Shown one piece after another: positions 43,818 to 52,104 of a stretch of DNA of 64,000 bases (position 1 is the first letter of the stretch; the number at the start of each line of letters is the position of its first letter). The translations under genes and the position numbers were made by a program. This DNA is from Pseudomonas protegens (GTDB taxonomy: Bacteria > Pseudomonadota > Gammaproteobacteria > Pseudomonadales > Pseudomonadaceae), in the NCBI RefSeq assembly GCF_013407925.2, contig NZ_CP060201.1, positions 682,001 through 746,000 of the forward strand, in the 5' to 3' direction. Under the pieces are notes generated by a model that saw only the letters and a program-made list of their open reading frames with translations, did not search any database and was not told the origin of the DNA.

Positions 43818-44606
43818 TCAGGCGTAGTGCCGGACGGTTTCCCGCAGGTAAGCGTCCAGCAACGCGTTGTCTTCATGGGTGCGCGCCAGCTTCGGCACCG
43901 GGCGCTCCAGCTCGGCGGCGATAAAGGCGTGCAGTGCCGGGCGTCGTGGCCCGTAGGCGGACTCCTCGGCGCTGCGTTTCAAGGCCAGCAGCTCGGCCAC
44001 CTCGTCCAGCAGTGGTTGATGCTCGACCGTGGTCAGCAGATCGGCAAAGGTCATCGGCGGTCGGCCGCGACCCTGGTCGATCCAGCGCACCGCCAGCAAC
44101 GGCCGCAGCACGTAGAAGTACTTCTTGAAACGCACGCTTTCGCCTTGCAGGTAACCGCGAAAGTTCTTCTTGGCCATCGACAGATAATGATTGCGCGCCG
44201 CCGGCGGGCTGTAGAACGCCTCTGCCAGCTCCCGCAGGCGCGCGGCGGCGGCCGGTTCGCTGCGATACACCAGGGGCGAGTCCAGCCATTCCAGCAGGGT
44301 CGGGTTGGACTTGCGCAACAGCCCGAGGGTCTTGCGCAGTTCCCAGCCGCTGATGTCCAGCTCGTCATCCAGGGGCCGCTCGATCACGTCGCGCCCGGCA
44401 TCCACCTGGATGAACCATTCGGGCTTTTCCACATAGACGAAACGCACGTCGTAATCACTGTCGGTGGAGGCAAAGCCCCAGGCCCGACTGCCGGATTCGC
44501 AGGCGTACAGCACCCGCACATTGCGCTCGCGCTCGATCCGCGCCAGCTCGGCCAATACCCGTTCGCGCATGGCGCTGCTCAGGGGATGGTGCTCCAGGTG
44601 TTCCAT
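43818..44606 (-). CDS. RlaP-type nucleotidyltransferase of RNA-repair operons
   Basis: 262 residues from MEHLEHH (AAGGAAAAAGGATC site). The polymerase-beta-type core is YACESGSRAWGFASTDSDYDVRFVYVE: a GSxxxG loop then D-x-D metal ligands. The KKNFRGYLQGESVRFKKYFYVLRPLLAVRW segment is typical of the RlaP family (formerly YcgL-like), which comparative genomics places with RtcB, RtcA and Rsr. It probably adds or edits nucleotides at broken RNA ends; this activity is inferred. The frame upstream to 44651 overlaps the previous gene and is not needed. Confidence 0.82.
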   Translation of the reverse strand: MEHLEHHPLSSAMRERVLAELARIERERNVRVLYACESGSRAWGFASTDSDYDVRFVYVEKPEWFIQVDAGRDVIERPLDDELDISGWELRKTLGLLRKSNPTLLEWLDSPLVYRSEPAAAARLRELAEAFYSPPAARNHYLSMAKKNFRGYLQGESVRFKKYFYVLRPLLAVRWIDQGRGRPPMTFADLLTTVEHQPLLDEVAELLALKRSAEESAYGPRRPALHAFIAAELERPVPKLARTHEDNALLDAYLRETVRHYA

Positions 44607-44622
44607 GATCCTTTTTCCTTGT

Positions 44623-45267
44623 TCAATCGGTGGCGCTGGCGGCCAGCACACTCAGGGTCCGGCGCACGGGGTTCCACACCGTCAGGCACCAGACGCCCCA
44701 CCACTCCAGGCCTTCGTCGAAATAGTCACTCCAGGGCAGCAGGTGCGGGCCCATGTCCGGCGCCAGAAAGTCCAGTTCCAGGTTGCCTACCCAGTTGATG
44801 ACATGCGGCCCCTCGGCGGGGTCGAGCCCCAACACCTGCAACCAGTGGCCGAACGCCTGCCGGGCCTGCTCGATGCCGCCGGGGAACTGCGTCCCATACG
44901 GCGGGTCGTAAAACGCCTGGAACAAGGCCCACTCCTGCGGCTCCAAATTTTCGCAGACCAGCTGCCGGACCTGTTCTTGGCCGAGCGCCTCAGGCACCGC
45001 CCGCTCCTGCTCCCAGCGCATCGACGTCAGGCCGACGTCGGCATAGCGCGGGTCCTGGCGCAGTATTTCCCAGCGCTCGCGGCGCTCGGCCATGAGTTGC
45101 AGGTACAGGTGCTGCAAGCCCTGGCGATGCAGTGCTTGATCCACCTCAGCCTCGGCTTCGACCGCCAGCACCACAAAATCGAAGACGCAGTACACCTGCT
45201 TCAGTTGCTGGCGCAGCGCGCGGCAGTGTTCATCTTCCATCCGGGTCAACAGTGGCCGCGGTTGCAT
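44623..45267 (-). CDS. Uncharacterised protein of the RNA-repair operon
   Basis: 214 residues from the second ATG (45267). GGAGAG lies about eight bases upstream of it, within the codons after the first ATG (45282). No domain is recognised. Tryptophan-rich C-terminal text (WSDYFDEGLEWWGVWCLTVWNPVRRTL) and a GNLELDFLAPDMGPHLLPW block stand out, and there is no membrane helix or signal. It sits between the HEAT-repeat gene and the RlaP-type gene with 16-18 base gaps, so it should be made with them. It may be an adaptor or substrate-recognition part; this is inference only. Confidence 0.65.
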   Translation of the reverse strand: MQPRPLLTRMEDEHCRALRQQLKQVYCVFDFVVLAVEAEAEVDQALHRQGLQHLYLQLMAERRERWEILRQDPRYADVGLTSMRWEQERAVPEALGQEQVRQLVCENLEPQEWALFQAFYDPPYGTQFPGGIEQARQAFGHWLQVLGLDPAEGPHVINWVGNLELDFLAPDMGPHLLPWSDYFDEGLEWWGVWCLTVWNPVRRTLSVLAASATD

Positions 45268-45285
45268 AAAGGCGCTCTCCATTTT

Positions 45286-46629
45286 TCAAAGCAGGCGCTT
45301 GGCAGAACCTGCGGGCAATTCACCGGCTGCCTCCATCGCCTGCACACGCTGCAACATGGCTTCGCGCAGCGGCTTGGGGGTGACCGGATCGAACATCCCG
45401 TAGCGGCTATCGCACCAGCGCGCCAGAGTCTGGCGCCAATAGGCGGCCTCGCTGCCGCCCTGCCCCAGGCGCCACAGCAGGTATTCCAGCTGGCGCCAGC
45501 CCGGCTTGAGGGCCAGCAGGGCCCAGCGCCGCGCCTTGGGCAGGTCATGCCAGTGCTGATCCAAACGTTGCTCCAGGGCCTCGTCGAACACCGCCCAGGG
45601 TTGCTCGTGCAACAGTCCCAGGGCGCAGTTGAAGACCTTGTCCGAGGCGTCGTCCAGGGCCGCCAGTTGCTCGGCCATGCCACGTTCGCTCAAGGTCTGC
45701 AGGGCCAGCAGGCGCACACTCGGCGCCGGCGAGGCCAGGGCCTGTCGCACCATGGCGTCGGCCATGGGTTCCTGCAGCTCCTTGACCAGCCCCAACAGCC
45801 CCAGCCAAGCGCGCTTGTTCCGTGGTGCCGGCTGTTGCAACCGTTGCAGCAACACCTCGCGCGGGTCCAGCCCGTGACGGGGCGCGGCCCAATGGGCCAG
45901 GCAACGCAAGGCCCCCGAAGGGTCCAGCAAGGCCTGACTCAGATACTCGCGAGGATCGGCCAGCAACGGCAGCAGCAAGCGCAGCGCCTTGACCCGCACA
46001 CTGGCGCCGCAGCTGTGCATCACCTCTTCCAGCAGGGGCACGGCCTGTGCGGCCGGCAGCTCGGCGCAGGCATCCACCGCCATCTGCCGCACACTGACTT
46101 CGCTGTGGCGCAAAGCCCGGGCCAGCAGCGCCGTCCGATCCGGCGCCCCTTCGAGCAACAGCTCGAAGACAAAGCGCGCGGCCTTGCCACGGCAAGCGGC
46201 AAAAGCCGCTTCAACTTCTTCGCGTACCTGGGCCAGCTGCAGCACCGCACGCGCCCGTTCCAGGGTCGCGCCGTGGTCCGCGCGCTGTTTGCCGGCCAGG
46301 GCCAGCAGCGGCTTCAGACTCTGCAACAGCAGCTCGGCGCGCTCGGGTGCCAGATACCCCTCGATCGCCGCGGCAGCCTCCTGGCGTACCTGGGGCACCC
46401 AATCGTTGAGGCGCTCCAGCAAGGCCGCCAGGGCCTCGGCCGAAGGCTGTGCGGCCAGGCCGCGCACGGCGGCCTGACGAACGAAACCGTTGCCAAAGCG
46501 GCTCAGTTCCAGCCAGGCGCTGTGCCGGTCCAACTCCTCCATCACCTCCCGCACGCGGCGGGCTTCGTAGTCGCTCAGTTGGTACTGCCAGCCGGGCGGC
46601 GCCGCTATCAAGGCGTCCATGTCGTCCAT
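45286..46629 (-). CDS. HEAT-repeat protein of the RNA-repair operon
   Basis: 447 residues made largely of paired helices. Repeats such as NGFVRQAAVRGLAAQPSAEALAALLERL, DWVPQVRQEAAAAIEGYL, SEVSVRQMAVDACAELPAAQAVPLLEEVM and ASVRVKALRLLLPLLADP have the HEAT pattern. Such solenoids bind proteins or nucleic acids. AAGGGG precedes the ATG, and rtcB ends four bases upstream, so translation is likely coupled to rtcB. It probably acts as a scaffold for the repair enzymes or recognises RNA; neither is shown by sequence. Confidence 0.75.
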   Translation of the reverse strand: MDDMDALIAAPPGWQYQLSDYEARRVREVMEELDRHSAWLELSRFGNGFVRQAAVRGLAAQPSAEALAALLERLNDWVPQVRQEAAAAIEGYLAPERAELLLQSLKPLLALAGKQRADHGATLERARAVLQLAQVREEVEAAFAACRGKAARFVFELLLEGAPDRTALLARALRHSEVSVRQMAVDACAELPAAQAVPLLEEVMHSCGASVRVKALRLLLPLLADPREYLSQALLDPSGALRCLAHWAAPRHGLDPREVLLQRLQQPAPRNKRAWLGLLGLVKELQEPMADAMVRQALASPAPSVRLLALQTLSERGMAEQLAALDDASDKVFNCALGLLHEQPWAVFDEALEQRLDQHWHDLPKARRWALLALKPGWRQLEYLLWRLGQGGSEAAYWRQTLARWCDSRYGMFDPVTPKPLREAMLQRVQAMEAAGELPAGSAKRLL

Positions 46630-46633
46630 TGTT

Positions 46634-47860
46634 CTACCCCTTAACGCACACCACCTGACGCAGGGTGTGCACCACTTCCACCAGCTCGCGCTGGGCGTGC
46701 ATCACTTGGTCGATGTCCTTGTAGGCCATCGGGATTTCGTCGATCACCGCTTCGTCCTTACGGCACTCCACATGGGCGGTCGCGCGGATCTGGTCGGCCA
46801 GGGTGAAGGTGTTCTTGGCCTTGGTGCGGCTCATGGTACGCCCCGCGCCGTGGCTGCAGGAGCAGAACGCCTCCTCGTTACCCAGCCCGCGAACGATGAA
46901 GCTATTGGCCCCCATCGACCCCGGGATGATCCCCAGCTCGCCCTTCTTCGCCGACACCGCGCCCTTGCGGGTCACCAGCACCTCTTCACCGAAGTGGCGC
47001 TCCTTCTGCACGTAGTTGTGGTGACAGTTGACGGCCTCCAGCGCCACTTCGAAGGGCTTGCTGATCACCTGGCGGGTGGCCTGGATCACCAGTTGCATCA
47101 TCAGCTCGCGGTTCTGCCGGGCGAAATCCTGGGCCCAGGCCACGGCTTCCACATAGTCGTCGAAGTGTTGGCTGCCTTCCTCGAAGTAGGCCAGGTCGCG
47201 GTCCGGCAGGTTGGCGATATGTTGGCGCATATCGGCCTGGGCCAGGTGAATGAACAGGTTGCCGATGGCGTTACCGACGCCGCGGGAACCGCTGTGGAGC
47301 ATGAACCAGACCCGGTTGGCCTCATCCAGGCAGACCTCGATGAAGTGGTTACCGCCGCCGAGGGTTCCCAGGTGCTTGCGGTTGTTGCTGTTGGCCAGGG
47401 CCGGGTACTTATCGGTGATCGCCTTGAAGCGCGGATGCAACGCCGCCCACGCCTGGTCGGCCTGATTCGGTACGTCACCCCAGGCGCCCTTATCGCGACC
47501 GCTACGGGGCGAAGTACGACCGTGAGGCACCGCCGCCTCGATGGCGCTACGCAATCCGGCCAGGTTATCCGGCAGGTCCGAGGCGGTCAGCGAGGTACGG
47601 GCGGCGATCATTCCGCAACCGATATCCACCCCGACCGCCGCCGGGATGATCGCGCCCACCGTGGGGATCACGCTACCGATGGTCGATCCCTTACCCAGGT
47701 GCACGTCGGGCATCACCGCCAGGTGCTTGAAGATGAACGGCATCTTCGCGGTGTTCATCAATTGCTGGCGCGCTTCGTTTTCCACGGGCACGCCCTGGGT
47801 CCACATCTTGATCGGCTTGCCGTTGGCGACTTCCAGCAGTTGGTAGGTCTTGTGTTCCAT
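46634..47860 (-). CDS. rtcB: RNA-splicing/repair ligase RtcB
   Basis: 408 residues from MEHKTYQLLEVANG. Manganese ligands are in AAVGVDIGCGMIA, TLGGGNHFIEV and LEAVNCHHNYV. The GTP-guanylated His lies in CSCSHGAGRTMSR. The AMPDVHLGKGSTIGSVI start and HSGSRGVGNAIG complete the pattern. It joins RNA 3'-phosphate or 2',3'-cyclic phosphate ends to 5'-OH ends using GTP. The longer frame to 48118 runs through the Y RNA array and is not coding. Its place directly after rsr and the Y RNAs matches the Salmonella rsr-yrl-rtcBA operon. Confidence 0.92.
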   Translation of the reverse strand: MEHKTYQLLEVANGKPIKMWTQGVPVENEARQQLMNTAKMPFIFKHLAVMPDVHLGKGSTIGSVIPTVGAIIPAAVGVDIGCGMIAARTSLTASDLPDNLAGLRSAIEAAVPHGRTSPRSGRDKGAWGDVPNQADQAWAALHPRFKAITDKYPALANSNNRKHLGTLGGGNHFIEVCLDEANRVWFMLHSGSRGVGNAIGNLFIHLAQADMRQHIANLPDRDLAYFEEGSQHFDDYVEAVAWAQDFARQNRELMMQLVIQATRQVISKPFEVALEAVNCHHNYVQKERHFGEEVLVTRKGAVSAKKGELGIIPGSMGANSFIVRGLGNEEAFCSCSHGAGRTMSRTKAKNTFTLADQIRATAHVECRKDEAVIDEIPMAYKDIDQVMHAQRELVEVVHTLRQVVCVKG

Positions 47861-47950
47861 GTCGTTGACTCTTTTTCCTGTGGCCGCTGATTCGGCCTTG
47901 TTCAATAGGGTGTGCAGGAGCCGGGGCGCAGCAGACGGTCTCAGGGGCCT

Positions 47951-47974
47951 CTTCGCCGGCAAGCCAGCTCCTAC
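47951..47974. repeat. Single REP element between the Y RNA array and rtcB
   Basis: CTTCGCCGGCAAGCCAGCTC followed by CTAC. It lies 90 bases upstream of rtcB in the transcribed region, where it may form a stabilising hairpin. Confidence 0.8.
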
Positions 47975-47995
47975 GGCGTTGCGGTGTTCGGTACA

Positions 47996-48116
47996 GACGG
48001 CGACCAGTGGAGGTGGAACATGCAGCGCGCTCTGCCTCTGAGCTAGCACCTTGCGGTGCGCGGGACTCGAACCCGCGACCACGCTGTCCTGTAGTTCCAC
48101 CGGCATTCGCCGGGTC
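47996..48116 (-). ncRNA. Y RNA module 5, with permuted tRNA-like domain
   Basis: About 121 bases. Ro-type element CGGCGAATGCC lies at the 5' side, with GGTCGCCG at the 3' side; the basal stem is shorter than in the other modules. The upper helix GGTGGAAC (48094-48101) pairs with GTTCCACC (48012-48019). The tRNA-like part reads in the order anticodon-stem 3' strand CAGCG (48082-48086), T-arm GCGGGTTCGAGTCCCGC (48060-48076), closed acceptor hairpin GCACC-GCAA-GGTGC (48046-48059), D-arm GCTCAGAGGCAGAGC (48029-48043), then CGCTG (48023-48027). This is a circular permutation of tRNA with the acceptor end closed by a tetraloop. Confidence 0.75.
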
Positions 48117-48139
48117 AATCGGTGCAGGCCTGGCCTGCG

Positions 48140-48247
48140 GGCAGCGACAAGGGAACGGGCACATTTGCTCTACCGACTGAGCTACAGCCTGGCGGCTGGC
48201 GGGGCTCGAACCCGCGACAAAATGTAGTACCCGTGGCATTCGCTGCC
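48140..48247 (-). ncRNA. Y RNA module 4, with permuted tRNA-like domain
   Basis: About 108 bases, the clearest copy. The basal stem is GGCAGCG/CGCTGCC (48241-48247 with 48140-48146), with GAATGCC and CTTGTC inside. The upper helix ACGGG pairs with CCCGT (48230-48234 with 48155-48159). The anticodon-like stem ACATTT/AAATGT pairs 48220-48225 with 48161-48166. The T-arm GCGGGTTCGAGCCCCGC is at 48199-48215. The acceptor hairpin CAGCC-GCCA-GGCTG is at 48185-48198, its loop reading like a discriminator base plus CCA. The D-arm GCTCAGTCGGTAGAGC is at 48167-48182. T and D arms and the acceptor hairpin are directly contiguous, as in the YrlA tRNA-like module. Confidence 0.82.
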
Positions 48248-48273
48248 ATCCCGCCGAGGCGGGGGGAAAAGAT

Positions 48274-48403
48274 GCGACGACAAGGAGTCGATGAAACGGT
48301 GCACTCGCGTTCTGACCATTGAACCACGGCGCCGTTTTCCAGCACCGGCGGGAATCGAACCCGCATCTCGAACCTTGGATGTAGTTCCATCCGCATTCGT
48401 CGC
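48274..48403 (-). ncRNA. Y RNA module 3, with permuted tRNA-like domain
   Basis: About 130 bases. The basal stem GCGACG/CGTCGC pairs 48398-48403 with 48274-48279, with GAATGCGG and CTTGTC inside. The upper helix GATGGAAC pairs with GTTTCATC (one G-U). The T-arm GCGGGTTCGATTCCCGC is at 48348-48364. The acceptor-like hairpin CGGTGC/GCGCCG spans 48327-48347 with a nine-base loop. The D-arm GTTCAATGGTCAGAAC is at 48309-48324. The anticodon-like helix is less regular than in modules 4 and 5. All arms differ in sequence from module 4 while keeping complementarity. Confidence 0.75.
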
Positions 48404-48421
48404 AAAAACTGCAAAAAAGGT

Positions 48422-48497
48422 GGCACGACAAAAGGAGTGACTGATCGCCGGATTCGAACCGGCTTAACCAATATGTACAGCCACTGGCATTCGTGCC
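48422..48497 (-). ncRNA. Y RNA module 2, T-arm only
   Basis: About 76 bases. The basal stem GGCACG/CGTGCC pairs 48492-48497 with 48422-48427, with GAATGCC and TTTTGTC inside. The upper helix AGTGGCTG pairs with CAGTCACT (one G-U). The apical part contains a T-arm, GCCGGTTCGAATCCGGC (48447-48463), but no D-arm and no acceptor hairpin. A run of six T follows the basal stem by two bases, so this module could also act as a partial terminator. Confidence 0.7.
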
Positions 48498-48503
48498 GTC
48501 ACC

Positions 48504-48561
48504 GGCCCTGACAAGAGTTGCTGAGACGCCTTTGGATGTAGTCACAGCGGCATTCAGGGCC
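48504..48561 (-). ncRNA. Y RNA module 1, minimal Ro-stem form
   Basis: About 58 bases. The basal stem GGCCCTG/CAGGGCC pairs 48555-48561 with 48504-48510, with GAATGCC and CTTGTC inside. The upper helix GCTGTGAC pairs with GTCTCAGC (one U-U mismatch). The loop TACATCCAAAGGC keeps the TACAT found after the upper helix in modules 2-4. No tRNA-like arms are present. It begins 66 bases after the rsr stop. Confidence 0.65.
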
Positions 48562-48568
48562 AATGAGC

Positions 48569-48604
48569 AAAAAATCTGTGGTGTGCGCCGGCTGGCCGGC
48601 GCAC
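48569..48604 (-). terminator. Hairpin and T run between rsr and the Y RNA array
   Basis: GTGCGCCGGC and GCCGGCGCAC form a perfect ten-base inverted repeat (48583-48604) reading the same way on both strands. On the minus strand it is followed eight bases later by six T (48569-48574). It may cause partial termination or mark a processing point separating rsr mRNA from the RNAs downstream. Confidence 0.5.
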
Positions 48605-48626
48605 GGTTTATCTCATGTTCCAGCGA

Positions 48627-50177
48627 TCAGAGCGGCATCGCCTCGATCGCCTTGACCCAGTGCTGCGCACCGTAGTTGCCCGCGGTGAACTGCTCGATCA
48701 CATCGAACACCGCGTCACTGAAGCCGCCGACGTTGAGGATGTCCTCGCGGTCTGGCGCCTGGGTCGTGGCGCCGGGTTGCATATCGATGCACACCAGCTT
48801 CGCCTGCGGGTTGATGGCCCGGATCCGCTCCCACTGGCGCATGGTTTCCGTGGCGCCGTGGCGCCGCGCATCGATCCACGACTCGTTATCCGAGACCAGG
48901 ATCAGGGTGTCCACGCGGCTCTTGGCGTTGGCCAGCTGTGCCAGGGGCGCCGAGCAGTTGGTCCCGCCTCCGCCGATGTTCGCCAGCTTCTGCGCATTGC
49001 TCATCACGCTGTCCCGCGGGTTGAGGTGAATGTTCACCACCCCCCGCTCGAACGGCATGACCCGCGCCGCCGGCTGCTTGCGCAACACCGCGGCCGCCAC
49101 CAGTGCCGCCACATCGATGCAACGCACCGCGGTGGTGGCGCCCTGGCGATAGCCGGTGACCGGGCTGTGCATCGAGCCCGAGACATCCGGGCACACCACC
49201 ACGTGGCCCGCCAGCGCCGGGACGTTGGCCAGGGACAGCTCCAGGGCATCCTGCAGCGCCTCGCGGACCAACTGCGGCACGTCCTCGCCAGCCATGCGGT
49301 AGGCCGCCAGCAACTGGTACGGATAGACCCGGGCCTTGGCCACCTCCCCCGCATCCGCCAACCGCGCCGCCACGTACTCGCTGCAACCCGGCACCTGGAA
49401 CGCGCCGTGGCGGGCCAGGGTGTTGAGGTTCATGCGCAGCCCCTGCCAACCCATGTTGCGGGCCTGCGCCGCCCATTGTTCGGCGCTCAGCGTCTCGTTG
49501 CCGAGCAACTGGAACGGCACCTGCGGCACCAGGGTTGTCGCCCCGCTGCGAAACGCCAGCAGCTCGCGGGTCAGCTCAGGCAGCGCCTGCACATCCACCG
49601 GCTTGCCGATCACCCAGGCGAAGAAGGCTTCGCGCCAGGCTTCACTTGGCTTGGGGTGAACCATCTTCAGCACGTCCCCCAGGGACGGCTTGGTGCCGAT
49701 CGAGGCCTGCAACAGCTGACGCTCACTGGCGCTGTTCAACCAGTTCTGCACCAGGCGCTTGGGCTGCGACCCCAGGGATTTGCGCCCGGTCACGCCGCTG
49801 CGCAGGATCTGCACGAAGTTGCGCAGCATCTTGCCGTTGTCCACCACCTGGGCGAACAGCTCCGGCACCAGGGCCGAGCGTTGTGCGGTCAGCGCCGCCA
49901 GCAGCAGCGCCGGCATGTCCTTCATATGGCCTTGCTGCCGAGCGTAACGGGCGGCCTGGGCGACGAAGCGGCTGTCCAGCTGGCTCACCAGTTGCAGCAC
50001 CGCGTCCAGTTGACCTTCAGGCGAGGTGTAGAAGGTCGAGTTCAGGCAACCGGTGACCGCCAGCTGGGCCAGGCGATGCTTGGCGTTGTAGGCATAAGCC
50101 CCGGCCTTGGAAGCGTTCAGGGTGGTGCTCACTGGCGCTTTTGCCTGTTGGGTGTTGAACAGCTGGAAGTTGGCCAT
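48627..50177 (-). CDS. rsr: Rsr, Ro60-like TROVE-domain protein
   Basis: 516 residues. The N-terminal two-thirds is the HEAT-like TROVE ring (LDAVLQLVSQLDSRFVAQAARYARQQGHMKDMPALLLAAL, FVQILRSGVTGRKSLGSQPKRLVQNWL). The C-terminal third is a von Willebrand A fold with the MIDAS motif CPDVSGSMHS (about residue 320) and GGGGTNCSAPL. Ro60 rings bind misfolded or broken RNA through the hole and Y RNA on the outside. It is the first gene of the sigma54-driven operon, 32 bases from the predicted transcript start. The five Y RNA-like modules immediately downstream are its probable ligands. Confidence 0.92.
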   Translation of the reverse strand: MANFQLFNTQQAKAPVSTTLNASKAGAYAYNAKHRLAQLAVTGCLNSTFYTSPEGQLDAVLQLVSQLDSRFVAQAARYARQQGHMKDMPALLLAALTAQRSALVPELFAQVVDNGKMLRNFVQILRSGVTGRKSLGSQPKRLVQNWLNSASERQLLQASIGTKPSLGDVLKMVHPKPSEAWREAFFAWVIGKPVDVQALPELTRELLAFRSGATTLVPQVPFQLLGNETLSAEQWAAQARNMGWQGLRMNLNTLARHGAFQVPGCSEYVAARLADAGEVAKARVYPYQLLAAYRMAGEDVPQLVREALQDALELSLANVPALAGHVVVCPDVSGSMHSPVTGYRQGATTAVRCIDVAALVAAAVLRKQPAARVMPFERGVVNIHLNPRDSVMSNAQKLANIGGGGTNCSAPLAQLANAKSRVDTLILVSDNESWIDARRHGATETMRQWERIRAINPQAKLVCIDMQPGATTQAPDREDILNVGGFSDAVFDVIEQFTAGNYGAQHWVKAIEAMPL

Positions 50178-50219
50178 CTTGGCGTCTCGCTCTGTTGTCT
50201 CGTTCGTTGCCAGATACAG

Positions 50220-50235
50220 TGCAGCCGCTGTGCCA
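50220..50235 (-). promoter_or_regulatory. Sigma54 (-24/-12) promoter of the rsr-rtc operon
   Basis: On the minus strand TGGCAC-AGCGGC-TGCA: GG of the -24 box and GC of the -12 box are exactly ten bases apart, as sigma54 requires. The predicted start site falls near 50209, giving a 5' leader of about 32 bases before rsr. Upstream (50240-50380) the DNA is very A+T-rich, suited to a bendable activator/IHF region toward rtcR. Confidence 0.82.
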
Positions 50236-50381
50236 GGTTTTGTTTTTCCGGCAAATTATTTTTTAACTTATTGATTTATAACGTTTTTATTTTTATTCAA
50301 TTTTTCACTGAGCATTCAACAAGACAAACGCCTCGATAATTTTATATCTTTGCTTATCGCTTTTTATCTTCAGGTATAAAC

Positions 50382-51968
<1,587 letters not shown>

Positions 51969-51974
<6 letters not shown>

Positions 51975-52104
51975 CCGCTGCCGCAGGCTGCGCACGGCCC
52001 GTAGGGACCCAGGGTGCTCAAGATCGATAGAGGTTTGGCTGGCGATTGCCAGGCAAGGTCCTGCGGACCTTCGCGCAGCTTCGCAGGCTCAGCAGCGGCT
52101 ACAG
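51969..52104. repeat. 136-bp dispersed palindromic-ended element, copy A
   Basis: Bounded by the perfect 13-bp inverted ends CTGTAGCCGCTGC and GCAGCGGCTACAG. It matches copy B (55825-55960) over its whole length with six differences. It fills the space between the convergent rtcR and thioesterase genes; the TAG in each end is the stop codon of one of them. The size and ends fit a MITE- or REPIN-like element of a class different from the GGCTTGC REPs. Confidence 0.9.

Noticed and set aside
47861..48118. N-terminal extension of the rtcB frame into the Y RNA region
   Set aside because: The added residues read through RNA stems and a REP, whereas MEHKTYQLLE at 47860 is the usual RtcB start.
48029..48463. 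Four T-arm and three D-arm matches that look like tRNA genes on the minus strand
   Set aside because: No ordinary cloverleaf can be formed: the 3' half precedes the 5' half, the acceptor ends are joined in hairpins, and the units are framed by Ro-type stems. They are better explained as tRNA-like domains of Y RNAs.
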